A stretch of DNA of 64,000 nucleotides from positions 8,447,477-8,511,476 of the forward strand of contig NZ_CP108095.1 of the NCBI RefSeq assembly GCF_036194065.1, in the 5' to 3' direction. The notes under the pieces are model-generated. The model made no database searches. It saw only the letters and a list, made by a program, of their open reading frames with translations, and had not been told where the DNA came from. Shown here one piece after another: positions 24,704-33,881 of this stretch; position 1 is the stretch's first letter; every line of letters begins with the position of its first letter. The DNA is from Streptomyces sp. NBC_00239 (GTDB lineage: Bacteria; Actinomycetota; Actinomycetes; Streptomycetales; Streptomycetaceae). The position numbers and the translations under genes are program-made.

Positions 24704-25813
24704 ATGACCGTCGACCAGAACACCCTGCGCCGCCGGGGCGTCGGCCTGATCGCCCACGACCCCGCACGCAGTGACGGCGGCTACACCCTCTACACGCCGA
24801 TCACCAGCGCCGGCGAGATCCACCTCGTGGACATCGAGGGCCGCACCGCCCACACCTGGAACTCCCCGCACCCGCCCGGCCGCCACGCCCAACTCCTCCC
24901 GAACGGGAACCTCTTCTACGCGGCCAAGGACACCGCCGGCCCGACCCTCTTCCCCATCTGGGACGTCTACCACGGCGGCATCTTCCAGGAACTGGCCCCC
25001 GACTCCACGGTGATCCGGGAGGTCCGGCACCCCTTCCACCACCACGACGCCTCGATCCTGCGCAACGGCAACCTGATCATCACGGTCGTGGAACCTCTGG
25101 ACCCGGCCGACGCCGCCCGCGTCCGCGGCGGCATCCCCGGCTCCGAGGCACCGGGCGGCGTGGTCTACGGGGACGTGGTGTACGAGCTGACCTGGGACGG
25201 CGAGGAGGTGTGGCGCTGGGCCGCCATCGACCACCTCGACCCCGAGGAGTACCCGCTCGATCCGCACTTCGCCCGTGAGCACTGGCCCATGGCCAACACC
25301 GTCAACGAGAGCGCCGACGGCTCGATCGTGCTCGGCTTCCGCAGCGCGTCCACCGCCGTGGCCGTCGACCGCGCCAACGGCTCCGTGCTGTGGCGGATCG
25401 GCCCCGACACCCTGGCGCAGCAGCACCACCCGCACGAGCTGCCGAGCGGCAACATCCTGGTCTTCGACAACGGCTCCTACCGCGACACGACCTCCGTGCC
25501 GTACTCGCGGGTGCTGGAACTCGATCCGCACACCGGCAAGCAGGTGTGGTCGTACGAGGACAACCCGCCGCAGAACTTCTACAGCCCGTACATGTCCAGC
25601 GCGCAGCGCCTCCCCAACGGCAACACCTTCATCGCCGAAGGCTCCTTCGGGCGGCTCTTCGAGGTGACCCCCGGCGGGGACGTGGTGTGGGAGTTCGTGG
25701 TGCCGCAGTTCCGGTCCTTCGGAGAAGGCGTGGGCCTGGAATCCTCGGCCGGCGCCCAGAACTCCGTCTTCCGCGCCTACCGCTACTCGGCCGAACAACT
25801 CCCCTGGCTGTGA
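24704..25813 (+). CDS. Arylsulfotransferase (ASST) family protein
   Basis: This 369-residue protein starts at ATG 24704 after CAGGAG. It is a six-bladed-propeller-like protein with repeats such as HTWNSPHPPGRHAQLLPNGN, HHHDASILRNGNLII, HPHELPSGNILVFDNGS and SAQRLPNGNTFIAEG. The RLPNGNTFI.EG and LLPNGN signatures are those of the aryl-sulfate sulfotransferase family, which moves sulfate between phenolic esters. No signal peptide is seen, so it is predicted cytosolic, unlike periplasmic AssT. Genomic linkage to a sulfonate-type importer suggests that imported aromatic sulfate esters are processed here. Confidence 0.78.
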   Translation: MTVDQNTLRRRGVGLIAHDPARSDGGYTLYTPITSAGEIHLVDIEGRTAHTWNSPHPPGRHAQLLPNGNLFYAAKDTAGPTLFPIWDVYHGGIFQELAPDSTVIREVRHPFHHHDASILRNGNLIITVVEPLDPADAARVRGGIPGSEAPGGVVYGDVVYELTWDGEEVWRWAAIDHLDPEEYPLDPHFAREHWPMANTVNESADGSIVLGFRSASTAVAVDRANGSVLWRIGPDTLAQQHHPHELPSGNILVFDNGSYRDTTSVPYSRVLELDPHTGKQVWSYEDNPPQNFYSPYMSSAQRLPNGNTFIAEGSFGRLFEVTPGGDVVWEFVVPQFRSFGEGVGLESSAGAQNSVFRAYRYSAEQLPWL

Positions 25814-26205
25814 CACCCGCGCCGCCGGCACCCGGCCGCCCGGCACGGTCCGGGCGCCGGACCCTCGCAGCACGCACTGTCACGCGTAGTCGCGCCGGGC
25901 GGCCTGGGTCGGAGGAGGACGAGCTCGCAGGAGCGATTGCGGATGGCAGTGATGCCGCGACGGGTGGCACGCGGAAAGGCACAGCAGGGTGCTACGGCAG
26001 GCATCCGGCAGCGTGGCCGGGCGGCGAAGTCCGGTCATCCGGTGTGGTGTTCAAGCCGTGTACCGCCCGCGTGCCTGCACGACGCCCCCGCAACCGTAAC
26101 CGTGGGTGCCAGAATGGCCGACGCTCCGTCAGTGATCCGCACATCCAGCGCCGCTCCGGACCGTGAGGTCGGGGGCCGGCGGCCATGCTTGTGGGAGGGG
26201 AACAA
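25814..26205. other. Gap upstream of the giant LamG gene
   Basis: This 392-bp stretch holds a weak hairpin just after the arylsulfotransferase-like gene (CGCCCGG / CCGGGCG near 25836-25856) and the GGGAGGGG ribosome site of the next gene at 26193-26200. The middle has no supported gene. A short coding-like scrap on the minus strand (RRGITAIRNRSCELVLLRPR) could be a transposase remnant but cannot be assigned. Confidence 0.45.
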
Positions 26206-29200
26206 GTGGCATCACAGGAATCCCTGCTCAAGACGTACGGGGACCGGTCGTACCTGCACGTGACGATGGCCCGGCACCAGGGGACGACGATCGCGTTCGC
26301 GATGGATGCGTCCCGCCGGATCGTCTACTCGGTGCTGGACCTGGCCGGGCCGCAGGCCAAGGGCGGCGCGGACACCGCGTACTGGAGCGACAACCCGGCC
26401 GAGGTGGTGTTCCCCCGGGAGCTGGCCGAGGTGGGGTACGCAGTGGTCGGCGCGACGGCGATGCCGACGGTCAAGCGCGGCGGGGCCGAGGCGGCTGTCG
26501 ACGAGCGGCCCACGGCCGCGGAGACCGACCCGTTCCTGTCCACCACCGCGCGGCTGACGGCGGACGCCCCGTTCCACGTGATCTCCGACGGCACGTACGT
26601 GGTGGTGTTACGGCAGTCGGTCGGCGAGACGCACCCCGATGCGGTGTACAAGCTGACCGGCGGAGGCTGCTCGGGCAGCGCGTCCCGCACGGACTACATG
26701 CTGAGCGGCGGCAAGAAGGTGCCGCTGGTGCGCGACACCCTGCTGTGCGACCGGTTCCTGCTGGTGGACGGCAAGCTCAAGCCCGTGCTGGAGGTCCGCT
26801 ACAAGCGCAGCCGGCACGCCACCCGTCCCGAGTCGGCCAAGGACAGCCTGGGCACCGAGGACATGGAGGGCAGGCCGTTCCACGAGCCGACCCAGGAGCT
26901 GTCCTTCGTCCGGCACCTGACCCAGGGCCGTTTCGCCGCCGTGCTGGTGCCCACCGCGATCAGCGGCGTGCAGCGCTGGCAGCTGTTCGCCCACAACGAC
27001 GCCACCGGGCGGGTCGACTCCTTCAGCGTCGAGCAGGGCACCCAGGGCCTGTTCAACACCCGGGGCACCCGTTTCTACACCAGCCCCGACCCGCTGTACC
27101 GCGACGCGGTGTTCGAGCGCAGCCCGGGCAACTGCCCGTTCACCGGACGCGAGCTGGTGCCGGTCACGGGCACCGAGGGGCGTGCGGAGACCGCGATGCG
27201 GCTGAACGGCACCGACGCCCACCTCGACCTGGGCGATCCGGCGGCTCTGCGGTTCGGCGGCAGGGCGTACTCGATCGAGGCCTGGGTCAAACCCGCCTCC
27301 TACGACGGCCCGGTGCTGGCCAGGAGCGGGGAGTACCTGCTGGCGGTGGACGCCGCCGGCCTGGTGAGCCTCACCCACCAGGGCGCGCCGTCGCCGCTGC
27401 TGTCCACCGAGTCGGTCCCGACGGACGCCTACACCCACATCGCCGCCACCTTCGACGGCACCACCGCGAAGCTGTACGTCAACGGCAGGCCGGCCGGCAG
27501 CGGGGCGCTGCCGTTCACCCCGGCCACCGGCGTGCACACCCTGGTCGGCAAGCACTCCTCCGGCGGTGCGGACAGGCTTTTCAAGGGCGACGTCGACGAG
27601 CTCCGGATCTGGGACCGGGTGCGTTCCGCCGCCGAGCTCACCGAGGACATGAGCTACCGGCTGATCGGCAACGAGCCGGGACTGCTGGCCTACTACCGGT
27701 TCGACGAGGGCACGGGGAGCACCGCGAACGACCAGACCGACCGGGCGTTGCACGGCACGCTCGGCGGCGGCGTGCAGTGGACCGGCTCGGACGCCCCGGT
27801 CGGCGACCACCCCGGGGTGCGGCGCGACAGCTTCGTCCTCAAGGGGCGCTCGGTGGTGTCCGGCATGTCAGCCGTGCTGTACCACCAGCAGGAGAACGTG
27901 GTCGCCGGGTACCGCCCCGACCCCAAGCCCGCCAAGCGGCAGGCCCGGGTGCTGCTGGCGTTCGCCGCCAGATACGGTCAGAACCCGTGTCTGGCGAGCC
28001 TGGACTTCGCGGTCGGCCGCGACGGCCGGCTGGCCCAGGCGCCGGACGTGCTGGACCCGGCGGTGCTCAAGCGGCCGACGAAGGGCCAGGACTCGGAGCA
28101 GGTCAGCGCCCTGCAGCAGCTGATCAAGCGGCTGGAGCCGGAGGTCGCGTCCCTTCAGTCGGAGATAACCCGGCTGGCCGGCACCGCGGGCAGGGTGGCC
28201 GAGTACCAGGCGGAAGTCGACCGGCTGAAGCCGGGCTTCGACGACCTGGAGCGGCGATACCGTGCCGAGAAGGACCTGGTCACCTCCTGGGTCTACAGCC
28301 TGGAGCTCAGGACACCGCGCCAGTTGGCCAGCGGCCACCTGGCGCAGTCGCTCTTCGCCATCCTCACCTCGGAGTACGAGGCCGGGGTGCAGTTCGTCCC
28401 CCCCAACGGCCCCCGGACGACCTGGTGGTTGGACGACACCGGCCAGAGCCAGAACGGCCGGCCCTGCTACTTCCTGGTCGCCCGCGAGCGCAATCGGGAC
28501 CTGCGCGTCACCGGCAACTCGACGTCCGAGACCGCCCGGCTGAGCACGATCGTCCGCGAACCCGGCAACGTCAGCGCGCAGTTCCAGCTGATCGCCGAGG
28601 GCGAGTACGTCCGCATCGTCAACCGCGGGAGCCGGCTCGCGATCGGTTTGCCCTCCACGTACCAGTTACCCCACCTGGTCCAGTCGAGCGAATGCCTCAC
28701 AGCGGACTCGGGCCTGTTCAAGATGACGCGCCTGTCCATGCGCTCGGGTGTGGACGTGGCGTACCTCGCGGCCAAGGAGAAGCTGGACGCAGCGCGCCAG
28801 CTCCTCCAGGAGGCGCGCACGGCCCAACAGCGGGTCGCCGAACTGCAGCTCGTGCTGGCCGCCAAGCAGGCCGAACTCAAGGACGCCCGGGACCAGCTGG
28901 CCCGCCTGTCGACCGCCCTGCAGGGGGACGACGACCTGACGGTGGCGATGCCGCTGCTGGCGGTGGACTCCACCGGTCTGAGCCTGTCCGGCGGCCTGCT
29001 CGAATTCGCCCGGGGCACCGACCGGCCCGCACTGCTGGACAGCGGCACCGGCAACGTCGTGCTGTACTTCCGCGGCGCCGAGAACCAGTTCTTCGCCGTG
29101 TACTACGACACCGCCGTCGTCCGCGGTGCCCAGACCCTCGCCGGGGACGGCGGCACGCTCACCTTCGTCGCCCGCGACCCGGCCGTTCCCCTGGACAGCG

Positions 29201-32200
29201 CCACCATCAAGGTCGCCGACGGCGACGCGCCCGGCCGCTGCGACCTGACCGTCACCGTCGGCTCCGACACCGAGACCTGGCGGTCGCTGCCGCGCAAGGC
29301 CGACCTGATGGCCGCCGCCCTGGCCGGGAGCCCCGGCCGGCCGGTGACGGTCGGCGCGGTCGCCCGGGTGACGGGCAGAAATGTGGAGCTGACCGGGGCC
29401 ACCACCGTGCCGGTCCCGGCCAAGGCCCACCTCGTGATCGGCGGCACCGGCTACGCCGCGGAGGCCGACAACCCCACCGGCGCCAAGACGCTCACCCTCA
29501 CGACGGCGGGCACCGCGATCAGGCCCGGCGACAAGGTCAGCCTGGTCGGCTACGACTGGGCCCGGGCGGAGTCCACCCGGGCCGCAGTCCTGCTGTCCGC
29601 CGGCTCCCGCCTGATCGGGCTCACCCCGGGCGGCGTCGACTCCGTCCCCAACGGCACGGCCAAGGCGACGATCACCGGGCGCGGCTGCCGCTGGCGGGCC
29701 GAGATGCCCGGGCGGGCCTTCCTGTTCGACGGCAAGGAGCAGTACCTGACCCTGCCCGCCGGCCAGGCGCCTGGCGTCGCCCTCACCGGCGACCTGACCA
29801 TGGAGGCCTGGGTCAACCCCGAGTCCGGGCAGGGCCGGGTCATCCACGCCGGCGCGAACGGATCGGGCTACTCCCTCGCGCTCGCCCCCGTCGCCCTCCC
29901 GGCCTGGCAGTTCGTCGGTGGCACCAAGGCCGAGCTGACTCCCTCGCTCGACCTGGCGAACCGGGACTTCACCATCGAGCTGTGGGCCAAGCGCAACCAG
30001 TCCCGGGGCCGCGTCGAGCCGCTGCTGTTCCACGGCGCGACGGACGGCCGGGTCGACCAGTCCCTGCACCTGTGGGTCCACCCCGACGAGACCCTCTACT
30101 TCTCGCTGTACCGCGACGACCTGAAGACCACCCAGGCCTACCCGGACCTGGAATGGCACCACTGGGCCGCGGTGTACAAGAACGCCACCCGCGAGCAGAT
30201 CCTCTACCGGGACGGCGTCGAGGTCGGCCGCCGCATCTCCAACGGGGCCTACACCGGCAACGGCCCGCTGATCCTGGGCCACTTCCCCTTCAACGGCGAC
30301 TACCTCGACGGCCGGATCGACGAGGTCCGCGTATTCGGGCGGGCCCGCACCCAGCAGGAGATCTCCGCCGAGCGCCACCAACGGCTCTCCGGCCGGGAGC
30401 CCGGGCTGCTCGGGTACTGGACCTTCACCGGGCCGAGCGGCCCGGCCTCACCGATCAAGGGCTACCAGGTGGTGGCCCGGGTCGGCGACCGGGTGGTGCG
30501 CTCGGCGGAGCGTTTCCCGTGCAACGAATGGGCGCACCTCGCCGCCACCTTCACCCAGTCCTGGGCCCTGAGCCTGAACGGCGGCGCGGGCCTGTCGGTG
30601 GCACCGCAGAACTCGCTGGACGTCCTGGAGGACCTCACCATCGAGACGTTCGTCCGGATCGACAAGCTCGGCGCCCCGATGGGCCTGCTCGCCAAGGGCG
30701 CGGTGGTCGACGGCGGCCGGGACGGCGTCCCGTACCAGTTGGGCATCCTGGCCGACGGCCGGGTGGAGTTCGCCTTCGCCGAGGCCGACGGCAAGGCGGT
30801 CCGGCACACCTCCGACCGGCCCGTGACGGCCGGCGCCTTCCAGCGGGTGACCGTGGTGCGGCAGCGCCGCAAGCCCGACACCTCCGCCACCGCCCAGGCG
30901 AACCCGAGCAGCCAGCCCGAACACGACATCCGCTTCTACCTGGACGGCGCAGCCGCCGGCAGCCACCTGTACAGCGGCCCTGGTGCACAGTCCAACTCCA
31001 GCGAGCTGGAGCTCGGCCGTGGGCTGCACGGCGTCCTGTGCGAGGTGCGGCTGTGGAACTCCGCACGGCCGGCCGTGCAGCTCGGGCAGCCGGTCACCTC
31101 GCGCGAGAAGGGACTGCTGGCACGCTGGCCCTTCAACGAGAACGCCGGGAACGTCACCGTCGACGTCTCCGGCTCCTTCCCGGCCAAGCTGCGCGGCGCC
31201 CGCTGGACCCGCGACGTCGACCCCACGGCCAGCCCGCTGCGGCTGTACCGCAACGGCGAGCCGCTGTCCGGGGGCCCCGTGACCGCGCAGGACACCGCCT
31301 CCTGGGGCGATGCCCAGTTCACCCTGGGCGCCCGCCTGGAAGGGGGCAAACCGACGGAGCCGCTGACCGGAACGCTGGAGGAGGTGCGGATCTGGCGCAC
31401 CGTCCGCACCCAGGAGCAGATCAGCGACAACCTGTTCACCCGTCTGCGCGAGAACAAGCAGGACCTGCTCGGCTACTGGCCCTTCGACCGGGACTCCACC
31501 GAGCCCGGCACCACCTCGGTGCGCGACGAGGGCCTGCGCGGCAACCACCTGTCCTTCTCCGCGAAGCGGCCCCGCGTCCTGCTCTCCACCGCCCCCGTGT
31601 CCACCGACACCGCCCAGGTCCGCTCGGCCCTCGCCGACGTCCGCACCCCCTTCCACGACACCATCGCCGGCGCCCCCGGCGCCACCGAGTACGCCGACCT
31701 CCAGTACGACGCGAAGGGCGAGACGCTCGGCGTGCTCAAGCGCTGCTACGGCTTCGTCCGCGACGGCCGCTGGCACCTGGTCACCGGCTACAAGGTGGGC
31801 GACCTGACCACCGAGTGGGTCGGCCAGGCCCAGTTCGACCCGCAACTCGTGGGCTACATCGAGGGCGCCCCGCCGGTGCCCTCGGAGAACCTCACCGACA
31901 AGGCCGACGGCTACGCCGCCGCCTCCTCGGTGGAGTTCGCCGAGGCCAACCAGGTGGTGCGGAGCCTGTCCTCCAGCAAGACCCGCAGCGTCAACGCCGC
32001 CTTCGGCTTCGCGGTGGGTGCCGAGACCGATGCCAGCGTCCTGTCGATCACCGCTCCGGCCGGCTTCGGCATCGCGACCCCGCTCGCCGAGGCCCAGTTG
32101 AAGGTCGGCCTGACGGGCCGCCTGGAGTTCTCCAACACCTGGAGCGAGGACACCAAGGTCAGCCAGGGAACCAACACCGCCCGCAAGGCCAAGCTGGCCC

Positions 32201-33528
32201 TGACGGGCTACACCGAGGACGCCGCCAAGGTGCTGAACTCCGCCATCGGCCGCCGGTACGTGCCCGCCAACACCGGCATGGCGCTCGTGCAGTCCCAGAC
32301 CGCCGACGTCTTCGCGCTGCGGCTGGCGCACACCGGCGCCCTGGTCGCCTACCGGATGCTGCCCAACCCGGACATCCCGCTGGACTGGAACCTCATCCAC
32401 TTCCCGATCAACCCCCGCTACACCAAGCAGGGCACCTTGGACGGCGCGGTCGGCTTCGACGACCGCGGCAAGGTCACCGACCCCGACTACCCCACCGCCA
32501 TCGGCTACGGCGAGTACAGCTACTTCAAGCCGCGGGACGCCTACGCGCTCAAGCGCCGGATCACCCGCGACCAGCAACGGCTGCACGCCTTCTACGAATC
32601 GGTCTCGACCGAGACCCACCGTGCGGACCCGACCCAGGGGCAGGCCAAGGCGCTCCTGCGCTCGATGGGCGTGTCCGTCGAGCAGCAGGAGACCGGGCGC
32701 AGCACCGCCGGCAGCGCCGCCGCAACCGGCTTCTCGCACCGGGACCTGGCCAACACCTACGTCTGGACGGCCCAGGGCGGCTTCTTCGCCGAGACCACCG
32801 AGGCCACCGACGCCGTCAGCGAGACCACCTCCGGCTCCTACGCGCTCAACGGCAGTCTCGGCGGCACCTACGGGGGCAACTTCGGTGTCACCGGTGTGAA
32901 CTTCTACGGCCAGCTCGAGGCCTCCGTGGGCGGCGGTTTCAGCGTCACCCGGGCCAAGGGCAAGGACGCCTCCCGCAGCTTCGGCCTCGACGTCCAGTGC
33001 GCACCCTCGGGAGACCTGCAGCGCCGCGACAAGGACGGCAAGCCCGTCTACGACGCGGCGGGCAAGCCCGTCCTGGTGCCGGGCAAGGTGGACGCCTACC
33101 GCTTCCTCACCTTCTACCTCGGCGAGAACAGCGCCAACTTCGACGACTTCTACCACAAGGTCGTCGACCCCACCTGGCTGTCGGGCAGCGACGCCCCCGA
33201 CGCCGCCGCCCTGCGGCAGACCCGCCAGAGCTCCGCGAAACCCCCGTGCTGGCGGATCCTGCACCGCGTCACCTACGTCAGCCGGGTGCTCGCACCCGTC
33301 CCGCCGCCCGGAGCGCCGCCGCTGGAGAAGGCGATGCGCGCCGAGAACATCGACAGCAACTACGAGCTGATCAAGCGCCTCGAACCGTACGTCCGCCCCG
33401 CCGCCACCAGCACCGGCGCCCTCGCCACCGCCACCCGCGCGGCCCTGGCCGCCCAACTGCCCGAACTCCTCCCGCACGCCATCGAGATCACCGACTACCT
33501 CAGCCGCTACTTCGGCATGGAGAACTGA
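26206..33528 (+). CDS. Giant multi-LamG protein with coiled coils
   Basis: One 2440-residue frame without a signal peptide. I chose GTG 26206, five bases after GGGAGGGG; ATG 26185 is the alternative. Approximate order: unique N-terminal domain (1-325); LamG/concanavalin-like domain (about 330-540: SIEAWVKPAS, DELRIWDRVRS, YYRFDEGTG); coiled coil (about 630-695); beta-trefoil-like stretch (about 725-820); second coil (about 850-905). LamG domains follow near 1170-1240, 1245-1420, 1455-1660 and 1680-1765 (TMEAWVNPES, TIELWAKRN, DEVRVFGRA, TIETFVRID, EEVRIWRTV). Residues about 1880-2300 alternate Ser/Thr/Gly/Ala (SVNAAFGFAVGAETDAS, ALNGSLGGTYGGNFG), as membrane-inserting hairpins might. Role unknown; carbohydrate or surface binding and pore formation are inferences. 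Confidence 0.85.
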   Translation: MASQESLLKTYGDRSYLHVTMARHQGTTIAFAMDASRRIVYSVLDLAGPQAKGGADTAYWSDNPAEVVFPRELAEVGYAVVGATAMPTVKRGGAEAAVDERPTAAETDPFLSTTARLTADAPFHVISDGTYVVVLRQSVGETHPDAVYKLTGGGCSGSASRTDYMLSGGKKVPLVRDTLLCDRFLLVDGKLKPVLEVRYKRSRHATRPESAKDSLGTEDMEGRPFHEPTQELSFVRHLTQGRFAAVLVPTAISGVQRWQLFAHNDATGRVDSFSVEQGTQGLFNTRGTRFYTSPDPLYRDAVFERSPGNCPFTGRELVPVTGTEGRAETAMRLNGTDAHLDLGDPAALRFGGRAYSIEAWVKPASYDGPVLARSGEYLLAVDAAGLVSLTHQGAPSPLLSTESVPTDAYTHIAATFDGTTAKLYVNGRPAGSGALPFTPATGVHTLVGKHSSGGADRLFKGDVDELRIWDRVRSAAELTEDMSYRLIGNEPGLLAYYRFDEGTGSTANDQTDRALHGTLGGGVQWTGSDAPVGDHPGVRRDSFVLKGRSVVSGMSAVLYHQQENVVAGYRPDPKPAKRQARVLLAFAARYGQNPCLASLDFAVGRDGRLAQAPDVLDPAVLKRPTKGQDSEQVSALQQLIKRLEPEVASLQSEITRLAGTAGRVAEYQAEVDRLKPGFDDLERRYRAEKDLVTSWVYSLELRTPRQLASGHLAQSLFAILTSEYEAGVQFVPPNGPRTTWWLDDTGQSQNGRPCYFLVARERNRDLRVTGNSTSETARLSTIVREPGNVSAQFQLIAEGEYVRIVNRGSRLAIGLPSTYQLPHLVQSSECLTADSGLFKMTRLSMRSGVDVAYLAAKEKLDAARQLLQEARTAQQRVAELQLVLAAKQAELKDARDQLARLSTALQGDDDLTVAMPLLAVDSTGLSLSGGLLEFARGTDRPALLDSGTGNVVLYFRGAENQFFAVYYDTAVVRGAQTLAGDGGTLTFVARDPAVPLDSATIKVADGDAPGRCDLTVTVGSDTETWRSLPRKADLMAAALAGSPGRPVTVGAVARVTGRNVELTGATTVPVPAKAHLVIGGTGYAAEADNPTGAKTLTLTTAGTAIRPGDKVSLVGYDWARAESTRAAVLLSAGSRLIGLTPGGVDSVPNGTAKATITGRGCRWRAEMPGRAFLFDGKEQYLTLPAGQAPGVALTGDLTMEAWVNPESGQGRVIHAGANGSGYSLALAPVALPAWQFVGGTKAELTPSLDLANRDFTIELWAKRNQSRGRVEPLLFHGATDGRVDQSLHLWVHPDETLYFSLYRDDLKTTQAYPDLEWHHWAAVYKNATREQILYRDGVEVGRRISNGAYTGNGPLILGHFPFNGDYLDGRIDEVRVFGRARTQQEISAERHQRLSGREPGLLGYWTFTGPSGPASPIKGYQVVARVGDRVVRSAERFPCNEWAHLAATFTQSWALSLNGGAGLSVAPQNSLDVLEDLTIETFVRIDKLGAPMGLLAKGAVVDGGRDGVPYQLGILADGRVEFAFAEADGKAVRHTSDRPVTAGAFQRVTVVRQRRKPDTSATAQANPSSQPEHDIRFYLDGAAAGSHLYSGPGAQSNSSELELGRGLHGVLCEVRLWNSARPAVQLGQPVTSREKGLLARWPFNENAGNVTVDVSGSFPAKLRGARWTRDVDPTASPLRLYRNGEPLSGGPVTAQDTASWGDAQFTLGARLEGGKPTEPLTGTLEEVRIWRTVRTQEQISDNLFTRLRENKQDLLGYWPFDRDSTEPGTTSVRDEGLRGNHLSFSAKRPRVLLSTAPVSTDTAQVRSALADVRTPFHDTIAGAPGATEYADLQYDAKGETLGVLKRCYGFVRDGRWHLVTGYKVGDLTTEWVGQAQFDPQLVGYIEGAPPVPSENLTDKADGYAAASSVEFAEANQVVRSLSSSKTRSVNAAFGFAVGAETDASVLSITAPAGFGIATPLAEAQLKVGLTGRLEFSNTWSEDTKVSQGTNTARKAKLALTGYTEDAAKVLNSAIGRRYVPANTGMALVQSQTADVFALRLAHTGALVAYRMLPNPDIPLDWNLIHFPINPRYTKQGTLDGAVGFDDRGKVTDPDYPTAIGYGEYSYFKPRDAYALKRRITRDQQRLHAFYESVSTETHRADPTQGQAKALLRSMGVSVEQQETGRSTAGSAAATGFSHRDLANTYVWTAQGGFFAETTEATDAVSETTSGSYALNGSLGGTYGGNFGVTGVNFYGQLEASVGGGFSVTRAKGKDASRSFGLDVQCAPSGDLQRRDKDGKPVYDAAGKPVLVPGKVDAYRFLTFYLGENSANFDDFYHKVVDPTWLSGSDAPDAAALRQTRQSSAKPPCWRILHRVTYVSRVLAPVPPPGAPPLEKAMRAENIDSNYELIKRLEPYVRPAATSTGALATATRAALAAQLPELLPHAIEITDYLSRYFGMEN

Positions 33529-33534
33529 CCCCCG

Positions 33535-33566
33535 GCCTGGCCCTCCGGCACCCCGGAGGGCCAGGC
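33535..33566 (+). terminator. 14-bp hairpin terminator of the giant gene
   Basis: GCCTGGCCCTCCGG pairs perfectly with CCGGAGGGCCAGGC around a CACC loop, starting six bases after the stop codon. Confidence 0.85.
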
Positions 33567-33631
33567 GCAGCAGACGGCTGCCGCCCACCCCACACCCGCC
33601 GCGGGGATCCCCTTGGAAGTGACCATCTGGA

Positions 33632-33841
33632 CTAGATGGCCGTGACGTTGGCTGCGGACGGGCCCTTCTGCCCGTCCTGGATCTCGAACTCGACGTTCTG
33701 TCCTTCGGTGAGGGTCTTGAAGCCGTTGCCCTGGATCGCGGAGAAGTGGACGAAGACGTCCTTGCTGCCGTCAGCGGGCGTGATGAATCCGAACCCCTTC
33801 GATTCGTTGAACCACTTCACTTGGCCTTTGAGCTTCGACAT
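33632..33841 (-). CDS. cspC: Cold-shock protein, proteobacterial CspC/CspE type
   Basis: This 69-residue protein starts at ATG 33841, with GGAG five bases upstream. It is a single cold-shock domain with RNP1 (KGFGFITP) and RNP2 (VFVHFSAI) nucleic-acid-binding motifs. The sequence [20 protein letters not shown] and the ending [10 protein letters not shown] match, from memory, E. coli CspC/CspE at all but about five positions. Streptomyces cold-shock proteins normally read TVKWFN.EKGFGFI.QD. The gene is also less GC-rich than its neighbours. It lies 40 bases downstream of the RTX-like gene on the same strand. It should bind single-stranded RNA or DNA as a chaperone. Horizontal origin is inferred. 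Confidence 0.92.
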   Translation of the reverse strand: MSKLKGQVKWFNESKGFGFITPADGSKDVFVHFSAIQGNGFKTLTEGQNVEFEIQDGQKGPSAANVTAI

Positions 33842-33881
33842 GTGCACTCCTTCGGTCGTGCTGACGAGTAGGTGGCCGGGG

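Noticed and set aside
26163..33635. Very long second plus-strand frame and a 1046-codon minus frame across the giant gene
   Set aside because: Both are shadows: products are Arg/Pro-rich or Gly/Val-rich and without recognisable domains, whereas the frame from 26206 has clear LamG motifs.
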